A stretch of 64,000 nt of DNA, taken from Streptomyces aureoverticillatus (GTDB taxonomy: Bacteria; Actinomycetota; Actinomycetes; Streptomycetales; Streptomycetaceae). A model generated the notes under the pieces. That model searched no databases and had not been told where the DNA came from. It saw only the letters and a list, made by a program, of their open reading frames with translations. Below, one piece after another: positions 1 to 10,500 of this stretch. Numbering within the stretch: the stretch's first letter is position 1; each line of letters opens with the position of its first letter. Location of the stretch: contig NZ_BMSY01000004.1 of assembly GCF_014649395.1 (NCBI RefSeq), positions 620,001 to 684,000 of the forward strand. Reading direction: 5' to 3'. Position numbers and translations under genes: made by a program.

Positions 1-2
1 TC

Positions 3-419
3 GCCGTCCCCGCCGTCGCCGTTGCCCTCGCCGTCGGTCTGGGCAGTCTCGCGCTCGCTCCGGCCGCCCTTGCCTCGAGCGCCCACCCGCAGGCCTCGTC
101 CGTGTCCGCCGAGGCTCCCGCCTTCGACGCCTCGGGCACCTGGGGCATCACCCAGAGCAATGGGCTGCATCCCACGGTGGTGGTGAGCCAGGACGCCCTG
201 GGGAACCTCACCGGCACCGCCTCGGTGGGCAGCACGACGGGCACCTTCGAGCAAGGCTTTGTGGACGGCACGTACATCGAGTTCGTCATCGACTGGAACA
301 ACGGCACCAGGGGCCGCTACATCGGCGAACTCGGCAGCGACCGCCGTCTCAGCGGGGTGGGCACCGACCTGGCCCATCCCAGCAGCCAGACCACCTGGGT
401 CTCGAACCGGACGTTCTGA
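3..419 (+). CDS. Secreted small beta-rich protein, 5' end missing
   Basis: The reading frame is open to the left edge, so the start lies outside the window. The first visible residues form a hydrophobic Ala/Val/Leu core ending in an ALA-type signal peptidase site (around nt 60-75), so the protein is probably exported. The mature part is about 105 residues, rich in Gly, Thr and alternating hydrophobic residues (for example LTGTASVG and IEFVIDWNNG), and has no cysteine in view. This pattern suggests a small all-beta extracellular protein, with a loose resemblance to avidin or lipocalin-like barrels that I do not press. I do not recognise the family. It precedes a LuxR-type gene on the same strand by 38 nt, which may be chance or co-transcription. 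Confidence 0.6.
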   Translation, partial: AVPAVAVALAVGLGSLALAPAALASSAHPQASSVSAEAPAFDASGTWGITQSNGLHPTVVVSQDALGNLTGTASVGSTTGTFEQGFVDGTYIEFVIDWNNGTRGRYIGELGSDRRLSGVGTDLAHPSSQTTWVSNRTF

Positions 420-457
420 CCCGGCCGTTTCCCGCCCTCAGAGGTCATACTCACAGA

Positions 458-1498
458 GTGACCTGGAATCCGGAGACAGTGTCCCGGGGCGTGCTCAACA
501 AGGCCTCTGAGGCAGGCGCGGTGCTCGGTGACCTGGCCGGCGAGATGTCGCGCCTGGTCGGGCACGTCCTGCCGCATGACGGGTTCTGGCTGGTGGGAAT
601 GGACCCGATCGCCGGCACCCCGGCCTTCGCCGCGCGCCACCACGGCTACAGCCCGTACGCGTGCTTCCGGCTCGAGACCAGCCATCGGGCCGACCATGAC
701 CTCAACCCCTTCGCGGCGCTGCTCAACGGCCCTTGCCCGGCAAGAGCGTTCGGCACCGGCTCACCCAGGAACGAGGTCACGGCACCGCTGCACGAACTCA
801 TGGCCGCGGAGGGGGTGGCCGACGAACTCCGTATCGCCCTCACCCTGCGCGGCCGCGCCTGGGGCGGACTGGCGCTGCTGCGCGGGCCGGGGAGCCGGCC
901 GTTCACCGCGGCGGACGCCGACGGGGCGGCGCGCCTGGGGCCGTGTCTGGCTGCGGCGCTCCGGACGTTCGTCAGCGGCAGAGGACGGTTGGGCCCGGCG
1001 CGTGGCGGCGTCCGCGGCGCCGGCACCCTGGTCATCGACGAGTGCAACTCGATCACTTCCGCCACTCCCGACGCGCGCGCCTGGCTGCGGGACCTGGCGG
1101 CGGATCCCCTGCACGCCGACGGCGGCCGCACGGTCACACCGCTCTGGGGCCCCCTCGTCGCCGCCCGGCGAGGCGACCCGCGCACCACCTGCACCCCCAC
1201 GGCACAGGGCTGGATCGCCGTCAGCGCCCAGCGTTTGGACGGCCCCCTGTCAGGACAGGTGGCCGCCACCATCCAGCCCGCCTCCGCCGAAGCCCTGCTC
1301 GCCGCGATGTCCACCTGGTACGGCATCACCCCCAGGGAGCGAACGGTCGTCCAATGGGCCCTGGATGGAGCCCCGGTCAAACAGATCGCCCGCCACCTCC
1401 AGCTCTCGTCGCACACGGTGTACGACCACTTCAGGGCGATCTACCGCAAGGTCGGCGTGAGCAGCCGGGATGAGCTCATCACGCTCCTGACCCGCTGA
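458..1498 (+). CDS. LuxR-family transcriptional regulator
   Basis: This 346-aa protein has a C-terminal LuxR-type helix-turn-helix at about residues 285-346. The characteristic segments are TPRERTVVQWALDG, IARHLQLSSHTVYDHF and YRKVGVSSRDELI. The first 270 residues look like a GAF/PAS-like sensory region (LPHDGFWLVGMDP), not a receiver, since no phospho-acceptor pattern is seen. The GTG start at 458 keeps the full sensory region but has only a weak purine-rich site upstream. The gene converges on the giant KS-NRPS gene and shares a hairpin with it. Because it lies at the end of the biosynthetic region it could be a pathway regulator, but nothing in the sequence proves that. The HTH assignment is secure; the target is unknown. 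Confidence 0.8.
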   Translation: MTWNPETVSRGVLNKASEAGAVLGDLAGEMSRLVGHVLPHDGFWLVGMDPIAGTPAFAARHHGYSPYACFRLETSHRADHDLNPFAALLNGPCPARAFGTGSPRNEVTAPLHELMAAEGVADELRIALTLRGRAWGGLALLRGPGSRPFTAADADGAARLGPCLAAALRTFVSGRGRLGPARGGVRGAGTLVIDECNSITSATPDARAWLRDLAADPLHADGGRTVTPLWGPLVAARRGDPRTTCTPTAQGWIAVSAQRLDGPLSGQVAATIQPASAEALLAAMSTWYGITPRERTVVQWALDGAPVKQIARHLQLSSHTVYDHFRAIYRKVGVSSRDELITLLTR

Positions 1499-1533
1499 CC
1501 GGGCCCCGCGCGACACGAAGTCGGAGGGCCCGG
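1499..1533. terminator. Bidirectional hairpin between convergent genes
   Basis: A perfect 8-bp inverted repeat (CCGGGCCC at 1499-1506 and GGGCCCGG at 1526-1533) with a 19-nt loop fills the 42-bp gap between the stop codons of the converging LuxR and KS-NRPS genes. There is no T-run, as is usual for high-GC actinobacterial terminators. Confidence 0.6.
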
Positions 1534-1540
1534 CAACGCG

Positions 1541-4500
1541 TCATCGCCCTGCGAGCCGTGTGAACGTCCGGGCCAGCCGTTCGGCCATCCCCGCCGCGGC
1601 GTCACGGTCGAACAAGTGGCGCTGGTACGACAGGGAGACGCTCAGGTGCGGATCGACCGTCACGCCGACGACCAACGGGTAGCGGGTGCCGTTGACCGTG
1701 TTGACCCCGGTGATCGCGATCCCGGCGGCGGTGTTCGCCTCGCGGATTCCCGCACGGTCCTTCGGAAAGGACTGGAACACGACCTGGGTGTCGGCCTGTC
1801 GGCAGTCGGTCCGCCCGAACTGATGGTGCTCAAGCAACCGGCCCTGCCGGTCGTGGAGTTCGGTCAGCAGCTCGTCCCAGGTGCTCTCCGGGGAGCGACG
1901 CACGCGGACCGGCACGGTGTTGACGAACAGCCCCACCATCGTGTCCACCCCGGTGACCGCGGGTGGCCGGCCGGACACCGTCGCGCCGAACACCACGTCG
2001 TCCCGCCCGGTCATGTCCGCCAGGACCGCAGCCCACGCGCCCTGCACGACCGTGTTCAGTGTCACGCTCAGCTCCGCGGCACGCCGGGACAGCGCGTCCG
2101 CGGTCTCCGCGCTCACGGGGACCTCGACCGTGTCGACGCCCACGGGGTCGCCTTCGGACGGTTCGGCCAGCAAGGTCGGCTTGTGGCCGTCGAGTTCGTC
2201 GTCCCACACGCGTTTTGCCGCCTCGCGGTCCTGTTCCGCCAGCCAGACCAGGAAGTCCTTGTAGGGGCGGGCCTCCGGTAGTACGGACGGGTCGGCGCCC
2301 GAGCCGTACAACCGCAGCAGTTCCTGTAGCAGCAGCGGAACCGACCAGCCGTCGAAGACCAGGTGACTGGCCGTCAGCAGCAGTTCCGAGCGGTCCTCCC
2401 CCAGCCGCACCAGCGTCATCCGCACCAGGGGCGGTGTCGCCGGGTCGAAGTGGGCCGACTGGTCCTTGAGGCGGAGCTCCTGGAGCGCGCGGGCGCGCTC
2501 CTCCTCGCCGAGGCCGCTCAGGTCGCTCTCGGACCACGGCAGTTCGACGCCGTCGACCACGACCTGTACGGGGTCGCCGGTGGCACACCTGGCCACGGCC
2601 ACCCGCAAGTTGGCGTGACGGTCGAGCAGGGCCTGGCCCGCGGCCCGCATCCCGGCCGCGTCCACCTGCCCGGTGACCTGGAAGGCCATCTGCACGTGGT
2701 AGGGGTCGTATGCCCGGTCCGGCCGCATGGTGTGCGGGAGCATCGAGGACTGCTCACGCGTGAGGGGCCACACGTCGGCCAGGCGCCCGTAGCGGCGTTC
2801 CCACCCCTCGATGTCCTGCTGGGTCGCGGTCACCAGAGGGAGGTCCGACGGCGTGAGGCCGCCCGCGTCCGGCCGCGTCGCATGCCGGGCCAGCCCCGTC
2901 AGGGCGTCACACCAGTGCCGGGCCAGCTCTTCCACGTCGGTGCGGGTCAGCACACCCGTGGCGAAATAGAGCGTGGCCTGCGGTCGCGGACCGTCCTCGC
3001 CGTCGACGACCATCACGCTGATCTGTATCTCCGCCAGCGCGGGCATGTCGGCGTCGGGCGTGATGTCCATGCTGTCCGTGTCGGCGGCCGGCGTCCAGCC
3101 CAGTCCCCTCAGGTCCCCGGGCATGTCGGCCGTGGAGAACCGGCCCAGGTAGTTGAAGGCGATCTGCGGTGCGGGGTACTCGCCGAGGTCCGCACCGGTC
3201 TCGGGGTTCAGGTAGCGCAGCATCCCGTAGCCGAGGCCCTTGTCCGGTACGGACAGGAGTTGCTCCTTGACCGTCTTCAGCGCGCCACCGGCGGCGGGCC
3301 CGCCGGCGAACGCCTCCTCCAGCGCGCATCCGGCGACGTCGAGACGGGCCGGGAACACGCTGGTGAACCAGCCGACGGTGCGCGACAGGTCCGATCCGGG
3401 CACCACGGCCTCTTCGCGGCCGTGTCCTTCCAGTGCGATCAGGGAGGACGACTCGGCCACGCCGCGCTCGCGTCGCCACTGGGCCAGCGCGAGCGCGAGA
3501 CCGGCGAGCAGGCCGTCCTGTGTCCCGCACCGGAACTTCGCCGGGAGCATGGACAGCAGGGCCTCCGTCGCCCGGTCGGGCAGGTCCACCCGGATGCTGT
3601 CCAGGGTGGCGACGGTGTCGCGGCGGGGGTCCAGCCTGCGGGACCCGAGCAGCGGATCGGGTCCGTCCAGCACGTCCTTCCAGTACGGCAGCTCCGCCGC
3701 CCTGTCCGGAGTGGTCGCCTCGGCCGCCAGGGCGTGTGCCCAGCGCCGGGCCGACGTCCCCACCGGCGGCAGCACGGGAGCCCTGCCCTCGCGCACCTGT
3801 GCCCAGGCCGCCGCCAGGTCCGGCAGCAGAGTCCGCCACGACACCCCGTCGGCCACGAGGTGGTGCAACACCATCAGCAACCGGCCCGCCGCCCCGGCGC
3901 CGGGGTCGAACCACACGAACTGGGCCATCACCCCGGCCTCCGGGTCCAACCGGCCCGTCGCCGCGTCCAGCTCGGCCGCACTGTCCCGCTCCGCCTCGGC
4001 CCGCCGCAGCAGGCCGGCGACGTCGACCGTTCCCGGCGCGCCCACCACAAGGCCGCCGTCGTCGGGGAGGAGCCGGGAGCGCAGCATGTCGTGGTGGTCG
4101 ACCACGGCGCTCAACGTCGCGACCAGCGTCGTTTCGTCGATGTCCGGCGGCAGGTCGACCATGACCGCCATGGAGAACCGGGGGAACCGGCCGCCCACAT
4201 GCCGCGCTATCGGCGGCAGCGGCATCCAGCCGGCCCCACCGCCGTCGAGTTCGGCGAGTACGACACCCGCCTCGCCCTCGCTCGCCACGGCCGCCAGTTC
4301 GGCCACCGTGCGGCGTTCGAAGATCTGCCGGGGGGTGATCCCGACGCCCAGCGCCCGAGCCCGCGACACCACCTGGATCGACCGGATGCTGTCCCCGCCG
4401 ACGGCGAAGAAGTCGTCGTCGGCACCGACCCATTCCAGTCCGAGGACCTCGGCGTACACCCCGGCGAGAACCTCTTCGACGGGCGAGGCCGGGGCCCGGT

Positions 4501-7500
4501 ACGCCGCGGCGGCGAATCCCGGGTCCGGCAGCGCGGCCCTGTCCAGCTTCCCGCTGGGTGTCAGCGGAAGCCGGTCCAGCGTCACGACCTGCGACGGCAC
4601 CATGAACTCCGGCAGCCGCTCGGCCAGGGACCGCCGTATCTCGGCCACGTCCACGCCGAGGTCGACGTCGTAACCGGACACAGCGGCCGGAACGACGTAC
4701 CCCACGAGGCGGGTGCCCCGGCCCCCTTCGACCGCCGCCACCGCCGCCTGCGCCACGCCCGCGCACGACACCAGTGCGGCCTCCACCTCACCCGGCTCGA
4801 TCCGCACCCCGCGCACCTTCACCTGCGCGTCGACACGCCCCACGCACTCCAGCTCGCCGTCCCGGTTCCAGCGGGCCAGGTCCCCGGTGCGGTACATCCG
4901 CGACCCGGCAGGACCGAACGGGTCCGCCACGAACCGCTCCGCCGTCATGCCCGCCCGGCCGAGGTAGCCGCGGCCCACCTCGCCGGCCACGTACAACTCC
5001 CCCACCACACCGGACGGCACCAACCCCAGCCCGGGGCCCAGCACATACGCGCGCACGGTGCCCAGCGGCGTACCGATCGGCACCACGCCCGGATCCGTCT
5101 CGTCAGGGATCCGGAACGCCGTGGCGTAGAAGGACTCGCTCTGCCCGTAGGCGTTGACCAGCCGCGTTCCGGGCATGGCGGCCCGCACCCGGTCGACCAG
5201 ACCGGCCGTCAGGGGTTCACCGGCGAGCAGCACGGTGTCAGCCTTGATCAGGTCACCGACCTGGGCCAGGACCGACGGCACCGCACTGACCACGTCCCCC
5301 GACCAGGTGCCGCACTCGACGATGTCCTGGACCACCTCGACGGTGGCGCCCGCGCTCAGCGCGGCCACGACCTCGAAGACCGACACGTCGAAGCCGACCG
5401 AGGTCGACGCCAGCACGCGCTGTCCCGGCCGCAGGCCGATCAGCTCGACAAGGCGCGACACGTCGTGCACCACGCACCCGTGGGTGATCACCGCGCCCTT
5501 GGGCGTACCCGTCGAGCCGGAGGTGTACATCACGTACGCGGCGTTGCCGGGCCGTACTCCGCTGTCGAGGTTTCCGTCGTCGCCCGCCGTGAGGTCCAGC
5601 TCGTCCAGGTCCGTCAGGACGAACTCCGGGCGCGCTTCGGACAACACGACGTCCGCCCGCCCGCTGGGGTACCGCGGATCGATCGGGACATAGCCCGCAC
5701 CGGACTTCCAGATGCCCAGCATGCCGACGACCATGTCGACCGACCGCGGCAGCGCGAGGCCCACCAACGCCTCCGGCCGCGCGCCCCGTTCCACCAGCGC
5801 ACGGGCCAGCCGGTTGGCCCGCATGTTCAGCTCCCCGTAGGTCAGGGAGACGCCGTCACACGACACCGCGATCGCGTCCGGAGCAGCCGCGGCCCGCCGC
5901 TCGAACAGCTCCGGCACGGTCACGTCGGGCGCCGCCGTCACGGCGGTGGCGGGCCCGCCGAGCAGGCGTTCCCGCTCGCCCGCCATCAGTACGTCCACGG
6001 CGCGAAGCCCGGGGTCGGCCACCACCTGCCGCAGGACGGCCTCGTAGCGGCTGACGAGGGCCTCCGCGGTGGCGCGGTCGAACAGGTCGGTGGCGTACTC
6101 CAAGCGGCCGTGGACGCCCTGGCCCGGGATCTCGGTCAGGTTGAAGAACAGGTCGGACTTGGCCGTCGTGATCGGCACCGATTCCAACGTGGCGTCGAGG
6201 CCCGTCAGGGCGAAGCCCGGACCCGCGGCCTGCCGCCAGACGAACAGCACCTGGAACAACGGGTCGTAGGCGGTGGACCGTTCCGGGTTGAGGACCTCCA
6301 CGAGCTTTTCGAACGGGACGTCCTGCTGGTCGTACGCCGCCAGGGCCTTGCCCCGCACCCGGTCCACGACGGTCTCGAACGTCGGGCTGCCCGACAGGTC
6401 GGCCCGCAGGACCCAGGTGTTGAGGAAGAAGCCGACCGAGTCGGCGAGCGCCTCGTCCACCCGGCCCGCGATGGGCGAGCCGATCGTGATGTCCTCACCG
6501 CCGCCGAGCTGGTGCAGCAGCACGGCCAGCGCCGCCTGCAACACCATGGGGGCGGTCGCGCCGCGCGTCCGCGCCAGCTCGTCCACCTCGTCGAGCAGAC
6601 CGGGGTCGAGACGGAGTTCCACCGCGTCGCCGCGGTGGCTGGCCACGGGCGGGCGCGGGCGGTCCATGGGCAGGCGCACGGGCCGTACCCCGGCCAGTTC
6701 GTCCCGCCAGTAGGCCACCTGGCTCGCCGCGAGGCCGTTCTCGTCCTCCAGCAGTTCCTGCTGCCACAGGGTGAAGTCCACGTACTGCACGGGCAGTTCC
6801 GGCCACGTGGGGCGGCCGCCGCCACGCCGGGCCTCGTACGCGGCGCTCAGGTCGCGCGCCAGCGGCGCCGCCGACTCGCCGTCGGCCGCGATGTGGTGGA
6901 CCAGCAACACCAGCACGTGCTCGTCCGGGCCGGAGCGGAACAGTGACGTCCGCACCGGGATCTCCGCGGCCAGGTCGAAGGGCCGGGCCACGGCCGCCGC
7001 CACGGCATCGGCCAGACCGTCCGGCTCCACGTCCACGACCGGCAGGGCCGCCAGTGCCTCGTCCGCGGGCAGCACCCGCTGGAACGGCACGCCTTCCTCC
7101 TCGAAGACCACGGTGCGAAGGCTCTCGTGACGGCGGATCACGTCCCGTACCGCCAGCGACAGCGCCTCGACGTCGAGCGCCCCGGTCAACCGCAGGGTCA
7201 GCGGGATGTTCCACGCGGCCGACGGGCCTTCGAACCGGTCGAGGAACCACAACCGGCGCTGCGCGAACGACAGCGGCACCCGCTCCGGCCGTCGCCCGAC
7301 GCGCCGCAGGGGCGGCCGGGCCGGGGCTCCGGCCTGGAGCCGCTGGGCCAGCTGTGCGACCGTGGGTGCCTCGAACACCGCCTGGATGGGGACCTCGGCG
7401 TTCAGCGCGGTGCGGATCCGGCTGACGAGGCGGGTCGCGAGCAGGGAGTGCCCACCGAGCTCGAAGAAGCCGTCGTCGACACCGACGCGTTCGACGCCGA

Positions 7501-10500
7501 GCAGGTCCGCGAAGAGACCGCACAGGACCTTCTCGGACTCGGTGCGGGGCGCGCGGTACGCCGAGGCGGCGACCTCCGGCTCGGGCAGGGCCGCCTTGTC
7601 CAGCTTCCCGGCCGGCGTCCACGGCATCCTGTCGAGCACCACGACGGCCGACGGGACCATGAACTCCGGCAGACGCCCCGCCAGGAACGCACGGAACTCC
7701 TCCGCGGTGACGCCGTCGCGCGCGACCACGTACCCCAACAGGTACTTGCCCTTGTCCTGGTCCTCGCGGGCCACCACCGCCGCCTCGACCACCGCCGGGT
7801 GGGCGCCGAGGACGGCCTGGATCTCGCCCAGCTCGATCCGGAACCCGCGGATCTTGACCTGGTCGTCCACGCGTCCCTGGAAGACAAGCTCGCCGTCCGG
7901 GGTCCAGCGGACGACGTCGCCCGTCCGGTACATCCGCTCGCCCTGCGCTCCGAACGGGCAGGCCACGAACCGCTCCGCCGTCAGCCCGGGCCGGCCGCGA
8001 TACCCGCGTGCGAGCCCCTCGCCCGCGAGGTACAGCTCACCGGGAGTGCCGGGCGGCACCGGACGCAGCGCCTCGTCCAGTACATGGACACGGGTGTTGT
8101 CCATCGGCCGCCCGATGGGAATGTCGGCGTCGAAGTCCTCGGCGGCGTCCATCGCGCGGGCGGTCGCGCAGATCGTCGTCTCGGTGGGCCCGTAACCATG
8201 CTTGAACGTGGTGCGGGGGCAGGCGTCCAGGGCCTTGCGGAGCGCGGAGGGCTGCGCGCGCTCACCCCCGGTCCACACCTCACGCAGGCCCGCCAGGCAC
8301 GTCACGTCCTCCTCCACCAGGACGTTGAACAGACCGGTGGTCAAGAAGACCGACGTGATGCCCTCGTCGGCGACCAGCTTGGCCAGCGTGCCCGAGCTCA
8401 GCCGCCCCGGTGGAGCCATCACCACCCGGCCTCCGCGCAACAGGGGCACCCACAGCTCGTACACCGAGGGGTCGAAGGTCAGCGGCGTGTGGCACAGGAC
8501 CCGGTCCTGCGTGGCCGCGGACCAGCCGCGGTCGACGGCGAAGGCGACGACATCCCGGTGGGTGATGCCGACCCCCTTCGGCGCCCCGGTCGAGCCGGAC
8601 GTGTACATCACGTACGCCAACTGGTTCGGGTGATACCGGCGCGGCCGGTACTCCGCCGCCGGAATGTCCTTCGGAACGTCCGGGGACTCCGGAGCCGATT
8701 CCTTCATGTCCAGCACGGGGCAGGGCAGGTCGGGCAGGGTCCCGCCGGCGGTGAGCACCAGGGCGGGCCGGGCGTCGTCGATCAGGAGCCGGATCCGGTC
8801 GGCGGGCTGGCCGGCGTCCACGGGCAAGTAGGCGCCGCCCGCCCGCGACACCGCCAGGATCGCGACCACGTACCGCGGTGACCGCTCCACCGCTACCGCC
8901 ACCACCGACTCCGGCCCGATCCCCCGCGCGCTCAGGGCGCGCGCCAGCCGGTCCGCCCGACTGTGGAGCTCGCGGTAGGTGATCGACTCGGCGCCGGAGA
9001 CCACGGCCACCGCGTCCGGCGTGATCGCGACCTGCCGCTCGAACAGTTCGGGAAGCGAGATCTCGGGGACCGGGACCGTGGTGTCGTTGACGGTGGTGTC
9101 GTGGGTGGCCGTGTCGCGGATGGTCGTGTCGTGGGCGGTCGTGTCGCGGACGGTCGTGTCGCGGACGGTCGTGTCGCGGACGGTCGTGTCGCGGACGGTC
9201 GTGTCGTGGGCGGTCGTGTCGTGGGCGGTGCCGTCGTCCGTCGGCTTCGCGGTGTCCGCGCTGTGCGCGGTGCCCGCTGTGTCTACGGCGTCCGCGGTGC
9301 CCACGGCGAGGAGGTCGCGGAGCGGGCGGTCGGGGTCGGCCATCGCGGCGGCGGCGATCTCCTGGAACATGTCGGCAAGTCGACGCATGGTGGTGACGTC
9401 GAAGAGGTCGACCGCGTACTCCAGGAAGGCGTCCATCGGGGCGTCTTCCTGGTCGAACACCCCGATGGTCAGGTCGCACTTGGCCGTGCCGGGGGCGATG
9501 CCGTCGACGTCGTCGGAGGCGTGGGACACCGTCGTCCCGGGGAGCTCCCCGGTGGGGGCGTGATTGTTCTGGTGCGTGTACCCCACGGTGAACACCGGGT
9601 GCCTCGACGGGTCACGGTGGCCGCCGAGCTCCGCGACGATCTTCCCGAACGGGATCTCCTCGTGGTCGAGGACGCCGGTGACGGTGCGCGTGCACCGGTG
9701 GACGAGGTCGCGGAAGCTCAACTCCGGTCCGACCGGGGTCCTGAAGGGCAGGACGTTGTTGAAGTAGCCGATCAGCCCGTGTGTGGCCGGGTTCGTCCGG
9801 CCGGAGGTCGCCACACCGACGACCACGTCCCGGTGCCCGGCCCACAGGTGCAGCAAGGCATCGATGACGGCCAGCATGGTGACGAACGTCGTCACGTTCT
9901 CCCGCGTGCTGAACGCGCGCAGTTCCCGCGCGAGGTCCGGCGAGAGCTCGAACTTCAGCAGGTGGCCCACGTGCGACTGGGTCGCGGGACGCGGGTGGTC
10001 GAGCGGAAGTTCCGCGGGCGACAGATCACTCAGTTCGGTACGCCAGAACTCCAGGCCGCGCTCCATCCGGCCGTCGGCGAGCCAGGACCGCTGCCAGGCG
10101 GCGTAGTCCGCGTACTGGACCGGAAGGTCGGGCAGTTGTGGCGTCCGGCCCTCGCGTCGGGCCGCGTAGAGTTCCGCGATCTCGCGGTAGAAGACTTCGG
10201 GTACCCAGCCGTCGAAGACGATGTGGTGCCAGGAGTAGAGCACCATGTGGTCTTCGTCGGCGAGCCGGATGACGGTCGTTCTGAGCAGGGGCCCCGCGGC
10301 CAGGTCGAACGGCCTGGTGGTGATCTCCTGGACCACCCGGGCCAGTTCCTTGTCCGGCTGCCCGCCGAGGTCGAGGACCTCCAGTTCCGGTTCTTCCAGG
10401 TCCGCGAGCGCGTACGGTACGCCGTCGTCGTCGAGGATCCGGGTGCGCAGGATCTCGTGGCGCCGCACCAGGTCACCGAGGGCGTCCCGGAAGGCGTCGA

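Noticed and set aside
3..419. Avidin/streptavidin homologue
   Set aside because: The beta-rich pattern is suggestive, but I could not match the biotin-site Trp and Ser/Thr residues.
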